Shown piece by piece: positions 25,723 through 36,532 of a stretch of 64,000 bases of DNA. A program made the translations under genes and the position numbers. The notes beneath the pieces are model-generated. The model did not search any database, was not told where the DNA came from, and saw only the letters and a program-made list of their open reading frames with translations. Position 1 is the stretch's first letter. Every line of letters begins with the position of its first letter. Source of the stretch: Fen-671 sp963794745 (GTDB lineage: Bacteria > Actinomycetota > Acidimicrobiia > Acidimicrobiales > Palsa-688); assembly GCA_963794745.1 (NCBI GenBank), contig CAWCEZ010000010.1:744001-808000 (forward strand), read 5' to 3'.

Positions 25723-28558
25723 AGCCCCTCCGCGTGGCCAAGGCGGACATCGGTGTGAGGAGCCGACGCGTCGATGAGATCCCCAGCACCCCCTTCTGGG
25801 AGGTTGAAGGGCAAGACGGCTATCCCGGTCGGCACCGTCGGGTCGGCGCTGGCGGTCACGACGACGCTGCCACGCTGGGAGCTGACCCGGACTTGGGTGC
25901 CTGGTCTCATACCGAAACGGGCGAGGTCCTCGGGGTTGGCGCGTAGCTCCAGCGGAGGGTGGAGCGAGGCTAGCGAGGGCGAGCGCTGGATGAGGGCTCC
26001 GCCGTCCCACATCGGCCGGCTCACCACTAGACGCAGCGTCCGCTCACTGCCTGCTGCGCCCCCTGCTTGCGGGCTGGAGGCCGCGTCGGACGCCTGCGAG
26101 CCCGGTCTGCCGCCTCGAGCAGGCGGCTTTACCTGCAACCTGGGTGGTGGCGTGAGCTGGGAGCTCCCGGCCGGACCAGCCGTAAGCTCGCCGTTGCCGT
26201 CTGACGTGGAGACCAAAGCGTTGCCAGCGGCCGGTGGCACCGGGTGGGTATCGGCGGAGGCGATACCGGGGTCGGCCATTGGGTCAAGTGGCTCTGGCAC
26301 CTCGAGGCGGCCTGTGCCACCGCCGTCGAGCCCGAGCGGGACCACGATGCCGTCGCGGCCGCCAAGCGACTCGTGCAGAGCCTTCGAAACGCCCCGGTGA
26401 AGCAGGGAGACGTTCTCGATCTCAGCCCAGAGATCTTCGAGCGAACTGGCGCCGAGGTCCCCACCCAGGTGCCTGGCCAGTTCGACGGCGATCATCCAGT
26501 CCGGCCGCGCAGTACCGGGGGCCGTAACCTTTTTGCCGAGCCAGCTGATCCGTCCCTCGATATTGGTAAAGGTCCCGCGCCGCTCGGTATAGATGGCGGC
26601 CGGCAGGACCACGTCGGCGCGAGCGGTGCTGGCGGTGGGAAGAGCGTCGACCGCTACGACGAACCGGGTTCGTTCGAGGGCGAGCGCAGCGAGCTCCTTG
26701 TCGGGGCAGTCCGACAACGGGTCCGCGCCCACAAGGAACAGCACCTCCATTTTTCCGGCGGCAGCCCGGGTGAGCATGCCTATCGTGTCGAGGCCCTTTT
26801 CTTTGGGCAGCGCCGCCCCCCAGAGGCGTTCGTACCAAGCTCTACCTTCGGCGAGGCCTACGCGCCCTGGCAAAAGCCCGGGGGAGAGCCCAAGGTCGAT
26901 CGCACCGTTGACATTGGAGCGCCGCAGCACCGGCAAGAACGAGACCCCCGGCAGGTTGGCCAGCGCCACAGCGGCGTCGAGCACACCGCTTGAGGGTTCG
27001 GCCACCGAGGGCCTCCCGAGCACAACAGCGACGCCCGGCCCAGCCGAAGAGATGGCAGCCCGTGCACGCTCGACTTCTCCGGCGGCTACCCCGGCGACCG
27101 CGCTCGTGACGGGGTGGTCCGCCGATAAAGCCTCTGCCAGGGAGCCCAGCTCGCCAGGCACGTAGCGCAGGCACTGAGAGGCGAGCGACGAGAGCCCCGT
27201 CGCGACCGAGCTCAGCTCGATGATGGGCACGCCACTTTCGACCGCAGCGTGGCGGAGGCGAAGGTACAGGACCGGTAGCTCTTCTTTGACGTCTGGGCCG
27301 ACTGTCACGATGAGCGGGGCGGCGCAGACCTGGTCGATCGTCGCTCGGGGAAGGCCCGGCCACGAGGTCACCCGGCAGGCCGTCGCCCAGTTGAGCGTCC
27401 ACGTTGTCTGTGTGAAGGACGGTGCGAGCGAGCTTCGACCAGGCGTAGGCGTCTTCGTTAGGAAGCCGCGCCCCGCCGATAACGCCGATGGCGTCGCCGG
27501 AGACCCCAGCCACCTGGCTGGCGATCTCCGAAAAGGCCTCGGACCAACTCACCCGTGCCAGCTCCTTTTCGGTGCGTGTTTTGGCGCCCGAACCGTTAGT
27601 GCCAGCTGCGCTCGGAGCGCGGCGGGCCATCGGGTGGGCTGTCCGCTCGGGGCTGTTGAGCGCCTCGAATCCGAAACGTCCTTTGTCGCAGAGCCAACCC
27701 CAGTTGACCGGGTCGCTGTCCACCCCGAGGAAACGTACTATCTCGTCCGAGCTCGATTGGGCAGCTGTCCGACAGCCAACGGCGCACAAAGTGCAGGTGG
27801 TCTCGACCTGTTCCAGGTCCCAGGGCCGTGCCTTGAAACGGTACGGCTTGGCCAACAGTGCACCGACTGGGCAAATCTGTACGACATTGCCGCTGAAATT
27901 AGACACGAAGGGCTCGCCGGGGAAAATTGCGACCTCGGTAGTGTCGCTGCGCGATGCGAAGTCGATGCCCGCGTCGCCGGCGACCTCGTCGGCAAAACGC
28001 GTGCAGCGGGCGCACTGGATGCAACGTTCGCGGTCGATCAGCACGAGCGGTGAAAGGGGGGTCGGCTTGTCCCAATGCCGTTTTTCCTCGATGAAGCGTG
28101 TTTCACCCGGCCCGTAGGCCATGGTCTGGTCCTGCAGCGGGCACTCGCCACCCTTGTCGCACACCGGGCAGTCGAGCGGGTGGTTTACGAGCAGGAACTC
28201 GAGGATCCCGTCTTGGGCCTTCTTCACCTTTGGGCTGTTTGTTACGGCCTCCATGCCCGGGGCGACTTCGATGAAACAAGCCGGTTGCAAGCTGGAGCCC
28301 CTCGGGCCTTTTCAGGTCGACGAGGCACATCCGGCACATACCCACCGGCTTCATGCGGGGGTGGTAACAAAAACGGGGGATGTACGTCCCAGCCCGCTCG
28401 GCGGCGGCGATGAGCATCTCGCCCTTCTTGGCAGTCACCTCACGCCCGTCGAGGGTGATAGTGACGCCTTCGGGCTCGACGTGAGGGGCTATCGGTGTAC
28501 CAGTTTCACCCGGGACGGCGGCTGGGGCTTGCTGGCTGGGCTGCACGGGATCAGGCAT
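25719..28558 (-). CDS. nuoG: NADH-quinone oxidoreductase subunit G, two frameshifts
   Basis: The gene should give about 945 residues. N-terminal [2Fe-2S] Cys motif CYHPRMKPVGMCRMCLVD is in the first frame; a one-base insertion near 28296-28301 moves to the frame with LQPACFIEVAPG, the CPVCDKGGECPLQ and CIQCARCTRF clusters and CTLCAVGC. A second inserted base in the G run near 27358-27360 moves to the frame with LPRATIDQV, holding the molybdopterin-like domain. The last 250 residues contain a long Pro/Gly/Ser linker and a C-terminal molybdopterin-dinucleotide-like domain (LELRANPEDLARFG). Net plus two bases. All clusters are intact, so base-calling error is the likely cause. Confidence 0.9.
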
Positions 28559-29907
28559 AAGCGGGGCTCGTTTGCAGCCGGTCGGGCGGGAGCGGGCAAA
28601 GACCTTGCCGGATGTGGTCCAGGAACTCGTCGCGGAACATGCGGATCCCAGAAGCCACCGGGCTCGGGATCGACGGCCCGAGAGGGCATATCGTCGTCTG
28701 CGCCGGCGGCCAGTTGACGCCAGGCGAAATGTTGTCGCAAATGTCCATCAAAAGATCGAGGTCGGCCTCCCTGCCCTCCCCGTCCTCTATGCGCCGCATC
28801 ACTTTTTCGGCCCAGCCCGAGCCTTCCCGGCAGGGCGTGCACTGGCCGCAGGACTCCCTGTGGAAGAAACGGGTGATCCGCCATGCGGCCCGCACCGTGC
28901 AGGTCGTCTCGTCCATGATCGTGATAGCTCCAGAACCGACCATCGAGCCGGCCTCGGCGATCGCCTCGTTGGCCAGCGACAGGTCGAGCTGGTCGGCCCG
29001 AACCAAGGTGACGAGGCACCGCCGGGGATTATCGCCTTGAGCTCGCGGTCCTCCCTTATCCCTCCGCCGAGCTTGGCGTCATAGATAAGGTCCCGGAACG
29101 TCAACTTGGCGAACTCGACTTCGTAGTTCCCTGGCCTGCGGACGTGGCCGGAGAGAGACAAGATCTTGGTGCCCCGGGAGCGGCCTTCGCCCAGCGCCGA
29201 GAAGGCATCACTGCCGTTGCGCATGATCCACGGGAGATTAGAAAGCGTCTCGACGTTGTTGACGACCGTGGGGGCCCCGTACAGGCCCATAACCGCCGGG
29301 TAGAACGGGGGCTTGATGCGCGGGTAGCCGCGTTTTCCTTCCAGGCTCTCGAGCAGCGCGGTTTCGTCACCGCATATGTACGGCGCCGGCGCCGGGGTGG
29401 ATGACGATGTCGACCGAAAAATCCGAGCCCAAGGATGTTGCGGCCCACGGCCCCGTAGTCATACGCCTCGTTGAGGGCGGCCTGAAGGCGCTCATGGGCC
29501 AGGGCCATCTCGCCACGCACGTACAGGAACACCTGGTCGGCTCCGATGGCGTAGGCGCAGGTGACAATGCCCTCGATCAGCTGGTGAGGGTCCCCCTCCA
29601 TGATCGCGTGGTCCTTGAAAGTGGCCGGTTCGCTCTCGTCCCCGTTGACAACGAGGTAGTCAGGCTTTGCCTTGCGCAGCATGCCCCACTTGCGGCCGGC
29701 GTCGAAGCCCGCTCCGCCGCGCCCGAGGATGCTCGAGGCGAGCGCTGCCTGGTGGACATCCTCGGGGGTCATCGCCAGGGCCTTGCGCAAACCCTCGTAA
29801 CCCCCGTGGGCCAGGTAAGCCTCGATGCCCCAGCTCTGTTTCAGCCCGAAGCGGGAACTGATCACGTACGGCCCGAGCTTGGCGCCCGTGGGACCGGTGG
29901 TTGTCAT
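28551..29907 (-). CDS. nuoF: NADH-quinone oxidoreductase subunit F, three frameshifts
   Basis: The start is at 29907 with GAGG upstream. The protein can be followed through four frames: GRGGAGFDAGRKWG and NGDESEPATFKDH (NADH/FMN sites) up to NILG; SDFSVDIVIHPGAGA; YICGDETALLESLEG to GLYGAPTVVNNVETL and IIPGGASSP; then VRADQLDLSLANEA and the 4Fe-4S site ESCGQCTPCREG. Breaks are near 29433 (+1), 29379 (+1) and 29007 (-1). NuoF binds NADH and FMN and passes electrons to NuoG. The density of indels in an otherwise perfect protein points to sequence error. Confidence 0.9.
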
Positions 29908-29945
29908 GGCGCCTCGTCGCCGTCACTTCGCCTTCCCCTGCCGCT

Positions 29946-30689
29946 TCACGAGGGGAGCCCCCGGGAGCGAGGATGCTGCCCACAGCAGCGGTGGAGCGGG
30001 ACGTGGCCAGCTGCACTGCGTGCCCAGCGTGGTCGAGCGGGCCGCCGTTCCCGGGGGCCGGAGCCTGCCGCTTGGCGCTCGCCGGCGCGCCGCCTTTGCC
30101 CCGGCTCCCGCTCAGCCGTGGCGCCGGCGTCGGGGGCGGGGGCGCTCGCGGGCAGCCCGACGGTGCGCCGGACCCGGTTGAGCGTGCCGTGGGGGGGTAC
30201 TTCGTCCGCAAGGCGACCGGCGAGGAGATCCTCGGCCAGCGTTTCCCAGCGCCCAGGGGTCATATCGCCGAAGTAGCGCCAGTTGACGGTCAAGCACGGG
30301 GCGTTGCCGCAAAGTGCCAGGCATTCCGCGTCCTCGAGGGTGAACGAGCCGTCCGCTGTGGTGCCCCCCGCACTGACCCCGAGACGCTTTTCGATGTGGT
30401 CGAGGAGCTCGTAGGCGCCGGCGAGCATGCAAGCGATGTTCGTGCAGACGGCGACAACGTAACGGCCTACGGGTTCGAGGAAGAACATGTCGTAGAAGCT
30501 CGCGGTGCCCCTTACCTCTGCCGGGGTGAGGTCGAAGAGCTCGGCGACATGGGCGAGCCCGTCGGGGCTCAGGTAGCCGTCCTGCTCCTGCAGGACGTGC
30601 AGGACCGGGATGAGAGCGGACCGTTTGACCGGGTACAAAGCGATCAGGTCTCGCGCTCGCACGAGGTTGTCGTCGTTCAGCCGGGCCAC
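29946..30689 (-). CDS. nuoE: NADH-quinone oxidoreductase subunit E
   Basis: The protein has about 247 residues from a GTG at 30689. A start at 30738 (MPLDWAKAAP) plus a one-base insertion near 30691 is an alternative, because that leader follows the nuoD stop closely. The thioredoxin-like core has the [2Fe-2S] ligands in AVCTNIACMLAG and EDAECLALCGNAPC. The core ends by about residue 170; the remaining 75 residues are an Ala/Pro/Arg-rich tail of poor complexity and may be out of frame. It shuttles electrons beside NuoF. Confidence 0.88.
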   Translation of the reverse strand: MARLNDDNLVRARDLIALYPVKRSALIPVLHVLQEQDGYLSPDGLAHVAELFDLTPAEVRGTASFYDMFFLEPVGRYVVAVCTNIACMLAGAYELLDHIEKRLGVSAGGTTADGSFTLEDAECLALCGNAPCLTVNWRYFGDMTPGRWETLAEDLLAGRLADEVPPHGTLNRVRRTVGLPASAPAPDAGATAEREPGQRRRAGERQAAGSGPRERRPARPRWARSAAGHVPLHRCCGQHPRSRGLPS

Positions 30690-30746
30690 GTCTATCGATC
30701 TTTGCCGAGGGGGCCGCTTTGGCCCAATCGAGTGGCATTACTGTGC

Positions 30747-32110
30747 TCAACGGTCCACGTCCCCCAGTACCGGGTCGATACTGGATATGCAGGCGATCAC
30801 ATCGGGGATGAACGCGCCGCGCGCCATCGGGGCCAAGGCCTGCAGGTTCGCGAACGAGGGTGCCCGCACGTGGAGCCGGTAGGGGCGAGACGTGCCGTCG
30901 GAGACTATGTAACAGCCCAGCTCGCCTCGCGGCGACTCGACCGGCACATAGGCATCCCCCGGGGCAACCCGGAACCCCTCCGTGAAGAGCTTGAAGTGAT
31001 GGATGAGCGCTTCCATCGACTCGTTGATGCGGTTGCGCGGCGGCGGGGTGACCTTCTTGTCCTGTGCCCGGTAGTCGCCATTAGGCATCGCCTTGGAGAC
31101 TTGGCGGATTATGCGGACCGACTCGCGGATCTCGTTGAACCGTATGGCAAAACGGTCCCAGCAGTCACCGACGGTGCCTACGATGACATCGAAGCGCACG
31201 TCGTCGTAGTAGAGGTACGGGAAGTCGCGCCGGACGTCGTAGGCCACTCCCGTCGAGCGCAGCAGCGGGCCGGTCAGGCCGAGCCCGACAGCGGTGCTGG
31301 CGTCGAGAGGGCCCACGCCGCTCATGCGGTTTTGCAGCAGCGGCTGGCCAGTAAGCAGGTTGTCGTACTCGTCCATCCGGCTCAGCACCGTGTCGCATAT
31401 GGCCGCCACGTCGTCGCGCCAGCCGTCGGGGAGGTCCGCCGCGACGCCCCCGGGCGGAAGTAGTTGTGGTTCATCCGCAAGCCTGTGACCTTTTCGAAAA
31501 AACTGAGCAGGAGCTCCCGGTCACGCCAACCATAAACGAGCATGTTCAGGGCGCCGAGGTCGGCACCGTTGGTGGCGAGCCACAAAAGGTGTGAAGATAT
31601 GCGGTTTAGCTCGCACATCAGCATCCTTATCCAACCTGCACGCTCGGGCACCTCGATCCCGGCCAACTTTTCGACGGAAAGGCAGTAGGCGAGCTCGTTG
31701 AAAAACGGCGACAGGTAGTCCATTCGGGTTACGTTTGTTGCGCCCTGCTGGTACATCAGCTCTTCGCCGGTCTTTTCCATGCCGGTGTGCAGATAGCCGA
31801 TCACCGGCTTGGTGCGCAGCACCTGCTCGCCTCGGATTTCGACCATCACCCTCAGGACCCCGTGCGTGGACGGGTGCGAGGGCCCGAGGTTGAGGATCAT
31901 CGTTTCGTCGTCGGGGGCTTCGTAGTTGATGTCGTCGGGATCGAGCGACACCCCCTCCGGCAGGCGCAGGACACCACCGACTTCGGACCTCAGTTCGCGG
32001 GCGGTCGTATGCTCGCGGGTGCTCATTTCCTGAGCACCTTCCGACGTCTTAGCCTTCAACAGGTCGGTCAGGTGGTCCTCTTGGCGCGACGGCGCGGCTG
32101 GCCTTCTCAT
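30747..32110 (-). CDS. nuoD: NADH-quinone oxidoreductase subunit D, one frameshift
   Basis: The ATG at 32110 overlaps the nuoC stop. About 454 residues are expected. The N-terminal half has LNLGPSHPSTHGVLR, PVIGYLHTGMEKTGEE and ELNRISSHLLWLATNG-ADLGA. After MNHNYFRPG a single base is missing from the G run near 31453-31457, and the protein resumes as VAADLPDGWRDDVAAICDT, ending with DVIACISSIDPVLGDVDR, the normal C-terminus. NuoD forms the quinone site with NuoB. The conserved ends show that the gene is intact apart from the indel. Confidence 0.9.
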
Positions 32111-32634
32111 TTCGGGGCCTCCTTGAACTGCACCGGGACGTGTGCAGGCGCGTAGTCCTTGCGCAGCGGGTGGCCCTCCCAGTCTTCGGGCATCAAGATG
32201 CGGGTGAGGTCGGGATGGTCGCTGAAGCGGATCCCGAACATGTCGAAAGTCTCGCGTTCGTGCGCCTCACTGCCCGGCCAGAGGTCGAACAAGCTCGGGA
32301 CGACGGGGTCGCCGGCTGGCACCTGGCACCGCACGCGCAGGCGCTCCTTGCGGGAAAAAGAGAGCAGTTCGACCACGACTTCGAAGCGCTCGGGCTGGGT
32401 ACCAGTTGGGAGGTCCCTGCCCGGGTGGGTCAAGTAGTCCACACCGCAGACACCTATGCAGGCCTCGAAGCCGTCCTTGTAGAGGGCCTCCATCAGTGCG
32501 AGGTAGCGGGCCTGGTCCGAATGAACGGTTCGTTGCCCGAAGGGCTCGGTGACCGGGCAACCGTAGAGCAGGACCGGCCCTTCACCGGCCTGCTCGCTTG
32601 GCTCTGCTGGCTCCGTCGTGCTTGCTTCGCTCAT
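32107..32634 (-). CDS. nuoC: NADH-quinone oxidoreductase subunit C
   Basis: The protein has 175 residues. It has the 30-kDa subunit core with GVDYLTHPGR, VVVELLSFSRKERLRVRCQVP, and the diagnostic WPGSEAHERETFDMFGIRF then DLTRILMPEDWEGHPLRKDY. A short acidic N-terminal extension (STTEPAEPSEQ) precedes it. It overlaps nuoD by 4 bases. It belongs to the soluble arm of complex I and has no cofactor. Confidence 0.95.
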   Translation of the reverse strand: MSEASTTEPAEPSEQAGEGPVLLYGCPVTEPFGQRTVHSDQARYLALMEALYKDGFEACIGVCGVDYLTHPGRDLPTGTQPERFEVVVELLSFSRKERLRVRCQVPAGDPVVPSLFDLWPGSEAHERETFDMFGIRFSDHPDLTRILMPEDWEGHPLRKDYAPAHVPVQFKEAPK

Positions 32635-33215
32635 GGGTGAACCGTGTGGGTAGCAGCCGAATCGAGCCTGGCAGCACTGTGGGGAGAGCTGAGAGGAGCG
32701 GATCTCTTCGACGTGGATGCCGGCGCCGGCGCCGGTGAGCGTGCGCCTGCGGGTGATCTCGCCACGACGGATTTGTTCGTGCAGCGTAAGTATCGAGTGG
32801 ATCAGGGTCTCAGGCCCGGGGGGCAGCCAGGGGTGTACACGTCGACGGGTACGACCTGGTCAACGCCCTGCACCAGGGCGTAGTTGTTGAACATCCCACC
32901 GGTGGACGCGCAGACCCCCATCGAGATGACCCATTTCGGCTCCATCATCTGGTCGTAGACCTGGCGCAGGACCGGGGCCATTTTCTGGCTGAGCCGGCCG
33001 GCGACGATCATGAGGTCAGCTTGGCGGGGGGAGGCGCGGAACACCTCCATCCCGAAGCGGGCCAAGTCGTAGTTGGCCGCACCGGTGCCCATCATTTCTA
33101 TCGCGCAGCAGGCGAGCCCGAAGTTGGCCCCCCATGAGCTGGCTGCGCGCGCCCACTTGACGACACCTTCGAGCGTCCCGGTGAAGAAGTTGTGGTTTAG
33201 CTCCTCGAGGCCCAT
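32631..33215 (-). CDS. nuoB: NADH-quinone oxidoreductase subunit B, frameshifted near the end
   Basis: The ATG follows the nuoA TAA directly. The N2 cluster ligands are present in FGLACCAIEM, MGVCASTGGMF and YTPGCPPG. After CPPG a G is missing near 32817-32823; the next frame gives PETLIHSILTLHEQIRRGEITR, the expected C-terminus. A second, compensating base must lie beyond the VEEIR residues, because only then does the gene stop at a TGA overlapping the nuoC ATG, as elsewhere in the operon. Without it the frame would run into nuoC. About 194 residues in total. Confidence 0.88.
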
Positions 33216-33767
33216 TTACTGAGCCGCCTCTCCGGCCGGGACGGCGACGGCGGGAGCACTGGCCGTACCGGTCCCGGCCGTAGTGCCACTACCGGCGCCA
33301 ACACCGGTGTAAGCCCGCGAAGGGGGCGCGCCGGGCCGGCTCACGCGCCGGACCGAGGCGCTCAGGGAGCGGGTGACGGGTGCACCGCTGCGGGTCCCGA
33401 AGCGCTTCCCAGGGCCCCAGTCGAGGGCGCCCTCGGAGACGAGGTACGCGAAGGCGATGAACACGACAACCGCGAACGATGCTATTTCGACGAAGCCGAA
33501 AAGGCCCAGCTGGCGGTACATCACAGCGAACGGGTAGAGGAACACGACTTCGATGTCGAAGATGACGAAGATCATCGCGACGAGGTAGAAGCGCACCGGG
33601 AAGCGGGCAGAGGGTTCGCGCCGGGGTGCGATGCCGGACTCGTAGGGGCCGCGCTTGGCCGGGTCGAGCCTCACCCGGGGGCCCAGCGTGCTGGAGGCTA
33701 TGAACGAGCCGATGGCGAACAGCAGCGCTAGGACGGTGATCAGCAGGATCGGCAGGTACTGGTCCAT
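33216..33767 (-). CDS. nuoA: NADH-quinone oxidoreductase subunit A, long C-terminal tail
   Basis: The protein has 183 residues from the ATG at 33767 with TAAGGCGG upstream (a GTG directly before it is possible). Three TM helices and the hallmark KRGPYESGI, RFYLVAMIFVIFDIEVVFLYP are present. The core ends at about 120; the last 60 residues form an Arg/Ser then Gly/Thr/Ala-rich tail not required in other bacteria. It is the first gene of the operon; the 185 bases upstream separate it from the divergent reductase gene and must hold both promoters. Confidence 0.95.
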   Translation of the reverse strand: MDQYLPILLITVLALLFAIGSFIASSTLGPRVRLDPAKRGPYESGIAPRREPSARFPVRFYLVAMIFVIFDIEVVFLYPFAVMYRQLGLFGFVEIASFAVVVFIAFAYLVSEGALDWGPGKRFGTRSGAPVTRSLSASVRRVSRPGAPPSRAYTGVGAGSGTTAGTGTASAPAVAVPAGEAAQ

Positions 33768-33952
33768 CACCGCCTTACGCTAGCGCCAGAGGCACGGCGG
33801 GCACATCTCGCCAGGCGCTTGGTCGCGGGCCTTGTCCACTTTTCGCGCCGAACTTGAGCGCACGGGCCGGGTGGGCCGCGTTTGGCGGGCTGTTCCAGCG
33901 CCTTTGCCGGCTAGCATCGGGCAACAAAGCCGATGACTAAGACCACCGCCTC

Positions 33953-35261
33953 ATGAGCTCGACGACCGTCCCAGTTACGCCTGGTGAATACGACTGCGAC
34001 GTCCTTGTCATAGGCGCCGGGCCGTCCGGGTCGTCCTGTGCCTACTGGCTTGCCAAGGCCGGCCACGACGTGGTCCTGGTGGAAAAGAAGGCCTTCCCGA
34101 GAGAAAAGACCTGCGGTGACGGCCTCACGCCGCGCTCGGTGCGCCAGCTGCAGGACATGGGCCTTGGCCCTGAGCTGGCGTCCTGCCATCGCTTCGAGGG
34201 CTTGCGCTCCCACGGCTTCGGGCGCAGCCTCGTAATGCCTTGGCCCGAGGTGAAGGGCCTGCCGCCTTATGGCTACGTCGTGACCCGCAAGGACCTCGAC
34301 GGCCTTGTCGCCGGCAATGCCGCCAAGAGCGGGGCTTCGCCTCTGGGAGCACACAGAGGCGGTCGAGCCGATAATGGACGGGCCGTCGCTGCGCGGCGCG
34401 CGCCTTGCCGCCAAGGGCGAGGACGGCCACGCCGGCCAGGTGACCGCCCGTTACGTTGTGGTGGCCGACGGCGCCAACTCCCGCTTCGGTTGGTCGCTCG
34501 GCAACCAGCGCAAGCGGCAGTACCCCCAGGGCATGGCGTTGCGTGGTTACTGGAGCTCCCCCCGCCACGACGAGCCTTGGATCGATTCGTGGCTCGACCT
34601 GAAGGATGAGGCGGGAGACGCGATGCCGGGCTACGGGTGGATTTTCCCGCTCGGGGACGGGCGGATCAACGTAGGTGTCGGCTTGCTCAGCTCGGGCGAC
34701 AGGTGGAAAGGCGTCAACACCACCCAGATGCTCGAGGCCTTTTGCAAGCAGGCCCCCGCCTCGTGGGGGATCAGGCCCGAGACATGTCTCGGGCCGGCAA
34801 CGGGAGGGCGGCTCCCGATGGGCCTTTCGGTCGGCCCGAGGTCGGGCCTGAGCCACCTGGTCGTGGGCGATGCCGGCGGCTCGATCAACCCCTTCAACGG
34901 CGAGGGCATCACCTACGGCTACGAAACCGGGCGCATGGCGGCCCAGGTCCTCCACGAGGCGCTCACTTCTGGTGACCCCGCGGTGCTCCACCTTTACGAG
35001 GAGCGCCTGCAAGCCGAGTACGGCCTGTACTACCGCGTGGCGCGGGCTTTTGTCAGGGCGATCAGCCGGCCTCAGGTGATGCGGGCCTGCACGGCAACCG
35101 GCATGCAGAGCCGCAGCCTCATGGAGTGGCTCCTGCGCATCATGTCGAACCTGCTCCGGCCCGACGAGATCGGCCCCGCAGAGGCCGCCTACAAAGCTCT
35201 GGCCGCCATCGCCCGGGCCAAGACCCCCTCCGAGCTGAAACAGGCGCAGCGACAGGCCTAA
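33953..35261 (+). CDS. Geranylgeranyl-reductase-family flavoprotein, one frameshift
   Basis: About 435 residues are expected. The FAD-binding N-terminus VLVIGAGPSGSSCAYWLAKAGHDVVLVE and the EKTCGDGLTPRSVRQL motif are in the first frame up to GLVAGNAAKSG. One extra G in the run near 34332-34335 moves to the frame with LRLWEHTEAVEP, VVADGANSRFGW, and the second FAD motif VVGDAGGSINPFNGEGITYGYETG. This pattern is that of geranylgeranyl reductases, which in actinobacteria saturate menaquinone side chains (MenJ role) or membrane lipids. It is divergent from nuoA, so a menaquinone role linked to complex I is attractive but inferred. Confidence 0.85.
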
Positions 35262-36529
35262 GCGGCGACGTCCCGGGCAACCTCGGAGAACGCCTCGACC
35301 GTTTGCTCGAGCTCGCTGTCGCCGTGGGCGAGGCTCGGGAACAAGACCTCGTACGGCCCCGGGGCTATCGCGACGCCGCGCTCGAGCAAGCCGCGCATGA
35401 CCGCCGGGTAGAGGCCGGTGCCGGCCGACGCCCGGGCCCCTTGGTAGTCCGCTACGGCAGAGGTCCCGAAAAACACCCCGATCAGCGGGCCGGCCACCGG
35501 TACCTGCAGTTGCAACCCTGCCTCGGCCGCGGCGGACGCCAACCCGGCGGCGAGGCTGGACGCGAACGTTGCGAGTGCCTCGTAATCGCTGTCATCGAGC
35601 AGGGAAAGGCATGCGAGGCCGGCTGCGGTCGCCACAGGGTTACCCGACAGTGTCCCCGCTTGGTAAACGGGCCCGAGCGGAGCAAGCTGCTCCATCACGT
35701 CCCGCCTGCCACCGAAGGCAGCCAAGGGGAGGCCTCCGCCGACCACCTTGCCGAAGCACCACAGGTCGGGGACAACCCCGAACAGGGCCGAGGCGCCGCC
35801 CCGAGCCACCCGGAAACCCGTTATGACTTCGTCGAAAATGAGCAGGGCGCCGACCTTCGTGCACGCCTCACGAAGGCCCTCCAGGAACCCGGGCGCGGGT
35901 GGCACCAGGCCCATGTTCGCGGCAATCGGTTCGACGATCACCGCCGCCACGTCGCTGCCCAGTTCGGGCACAAGGTTGTAAGGGGCGACGAGGGTCTCTG
36001 CCACCGAGCCTTTCGCGACGCCGGCCGAGGCTGGAAGGCCCAGCGTCGCCACGCCGCTCCCCCGCCCGCCAGCAGGCCGTCGCTGTGGCCGTGGTAGCAG
36101 CCCTCGAAAAGCACGACTCGGTCGCGCCCGGTAGCTCCCCGCGCCAGCCGGACCGCGGACATGGCGGCCTCCGTCCCGCTGCTCACCAGCCTGACCTCGT
36201 CGCAGCCCGCCACCCTGCCGCAAATCTCCTCGGCGAGGAGGACTTCGCGTGCAGTGGGCGCCCCAAACGTCGTCCCCTCGCCGGCTGCCCGTCTTATCGC
36301 CTCAACGACCTTGGGGTGGGCGTGGCCCAGGATCGAGGCGCCGTAGGACTGCACGTAGTCGATGTACCGGTGGCCCTCGACGTCAGTGACGTAGGCGCCC
36401 TCGCCTCGGGCCACGAAGTACGGCGTGCCCGCCAACGGCCTTGAACGCCCGGACAGGGGAGTTGACCCCACCAGGCGTGACACGGCAAGCCCGTTCGAAC
36501 AACGACTCGTTCGTGCCGTGGTCGGTCAT
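35258..36529 (-). CDS. hemL: Glutamate-1-semialdehyde 2,1-aminomutase, two frameshifts
   Basis: The ATG at 36529 starts MTDHGTNESLFERACRVTPGGVNSPVRAF. One extra G near 36431-36434 shifts to the frame with TPYFVARGEGAYVTDVEG, ILGHAHP and SSGTEAAMSAVRLARG. One missing G near 36058-36064 returns to the first frame at GVATLGLPASAGVAKGSV. The PLP region FDEVITGFRVA and the Lys in CFGKVVGGGLPLAAFGG are present, and the length (423) is normal. It makes 5-aminolevulinate from glutamate-1-semialdehyde, downstream of HemA. It follows hemB by 3 bases. Confidence 0.92.
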
Positions 36530-36532
36530 CTC

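Noticed and set aside
32107..33215. Natural NuoB-NuoC fusion
   Set aside because: After the first indel nuoB reads into nuoC, but the linker is Cys-rich and unlike protein; a second indel gives a stop overlapping the nuoC start, as at all other junctions of the operon.
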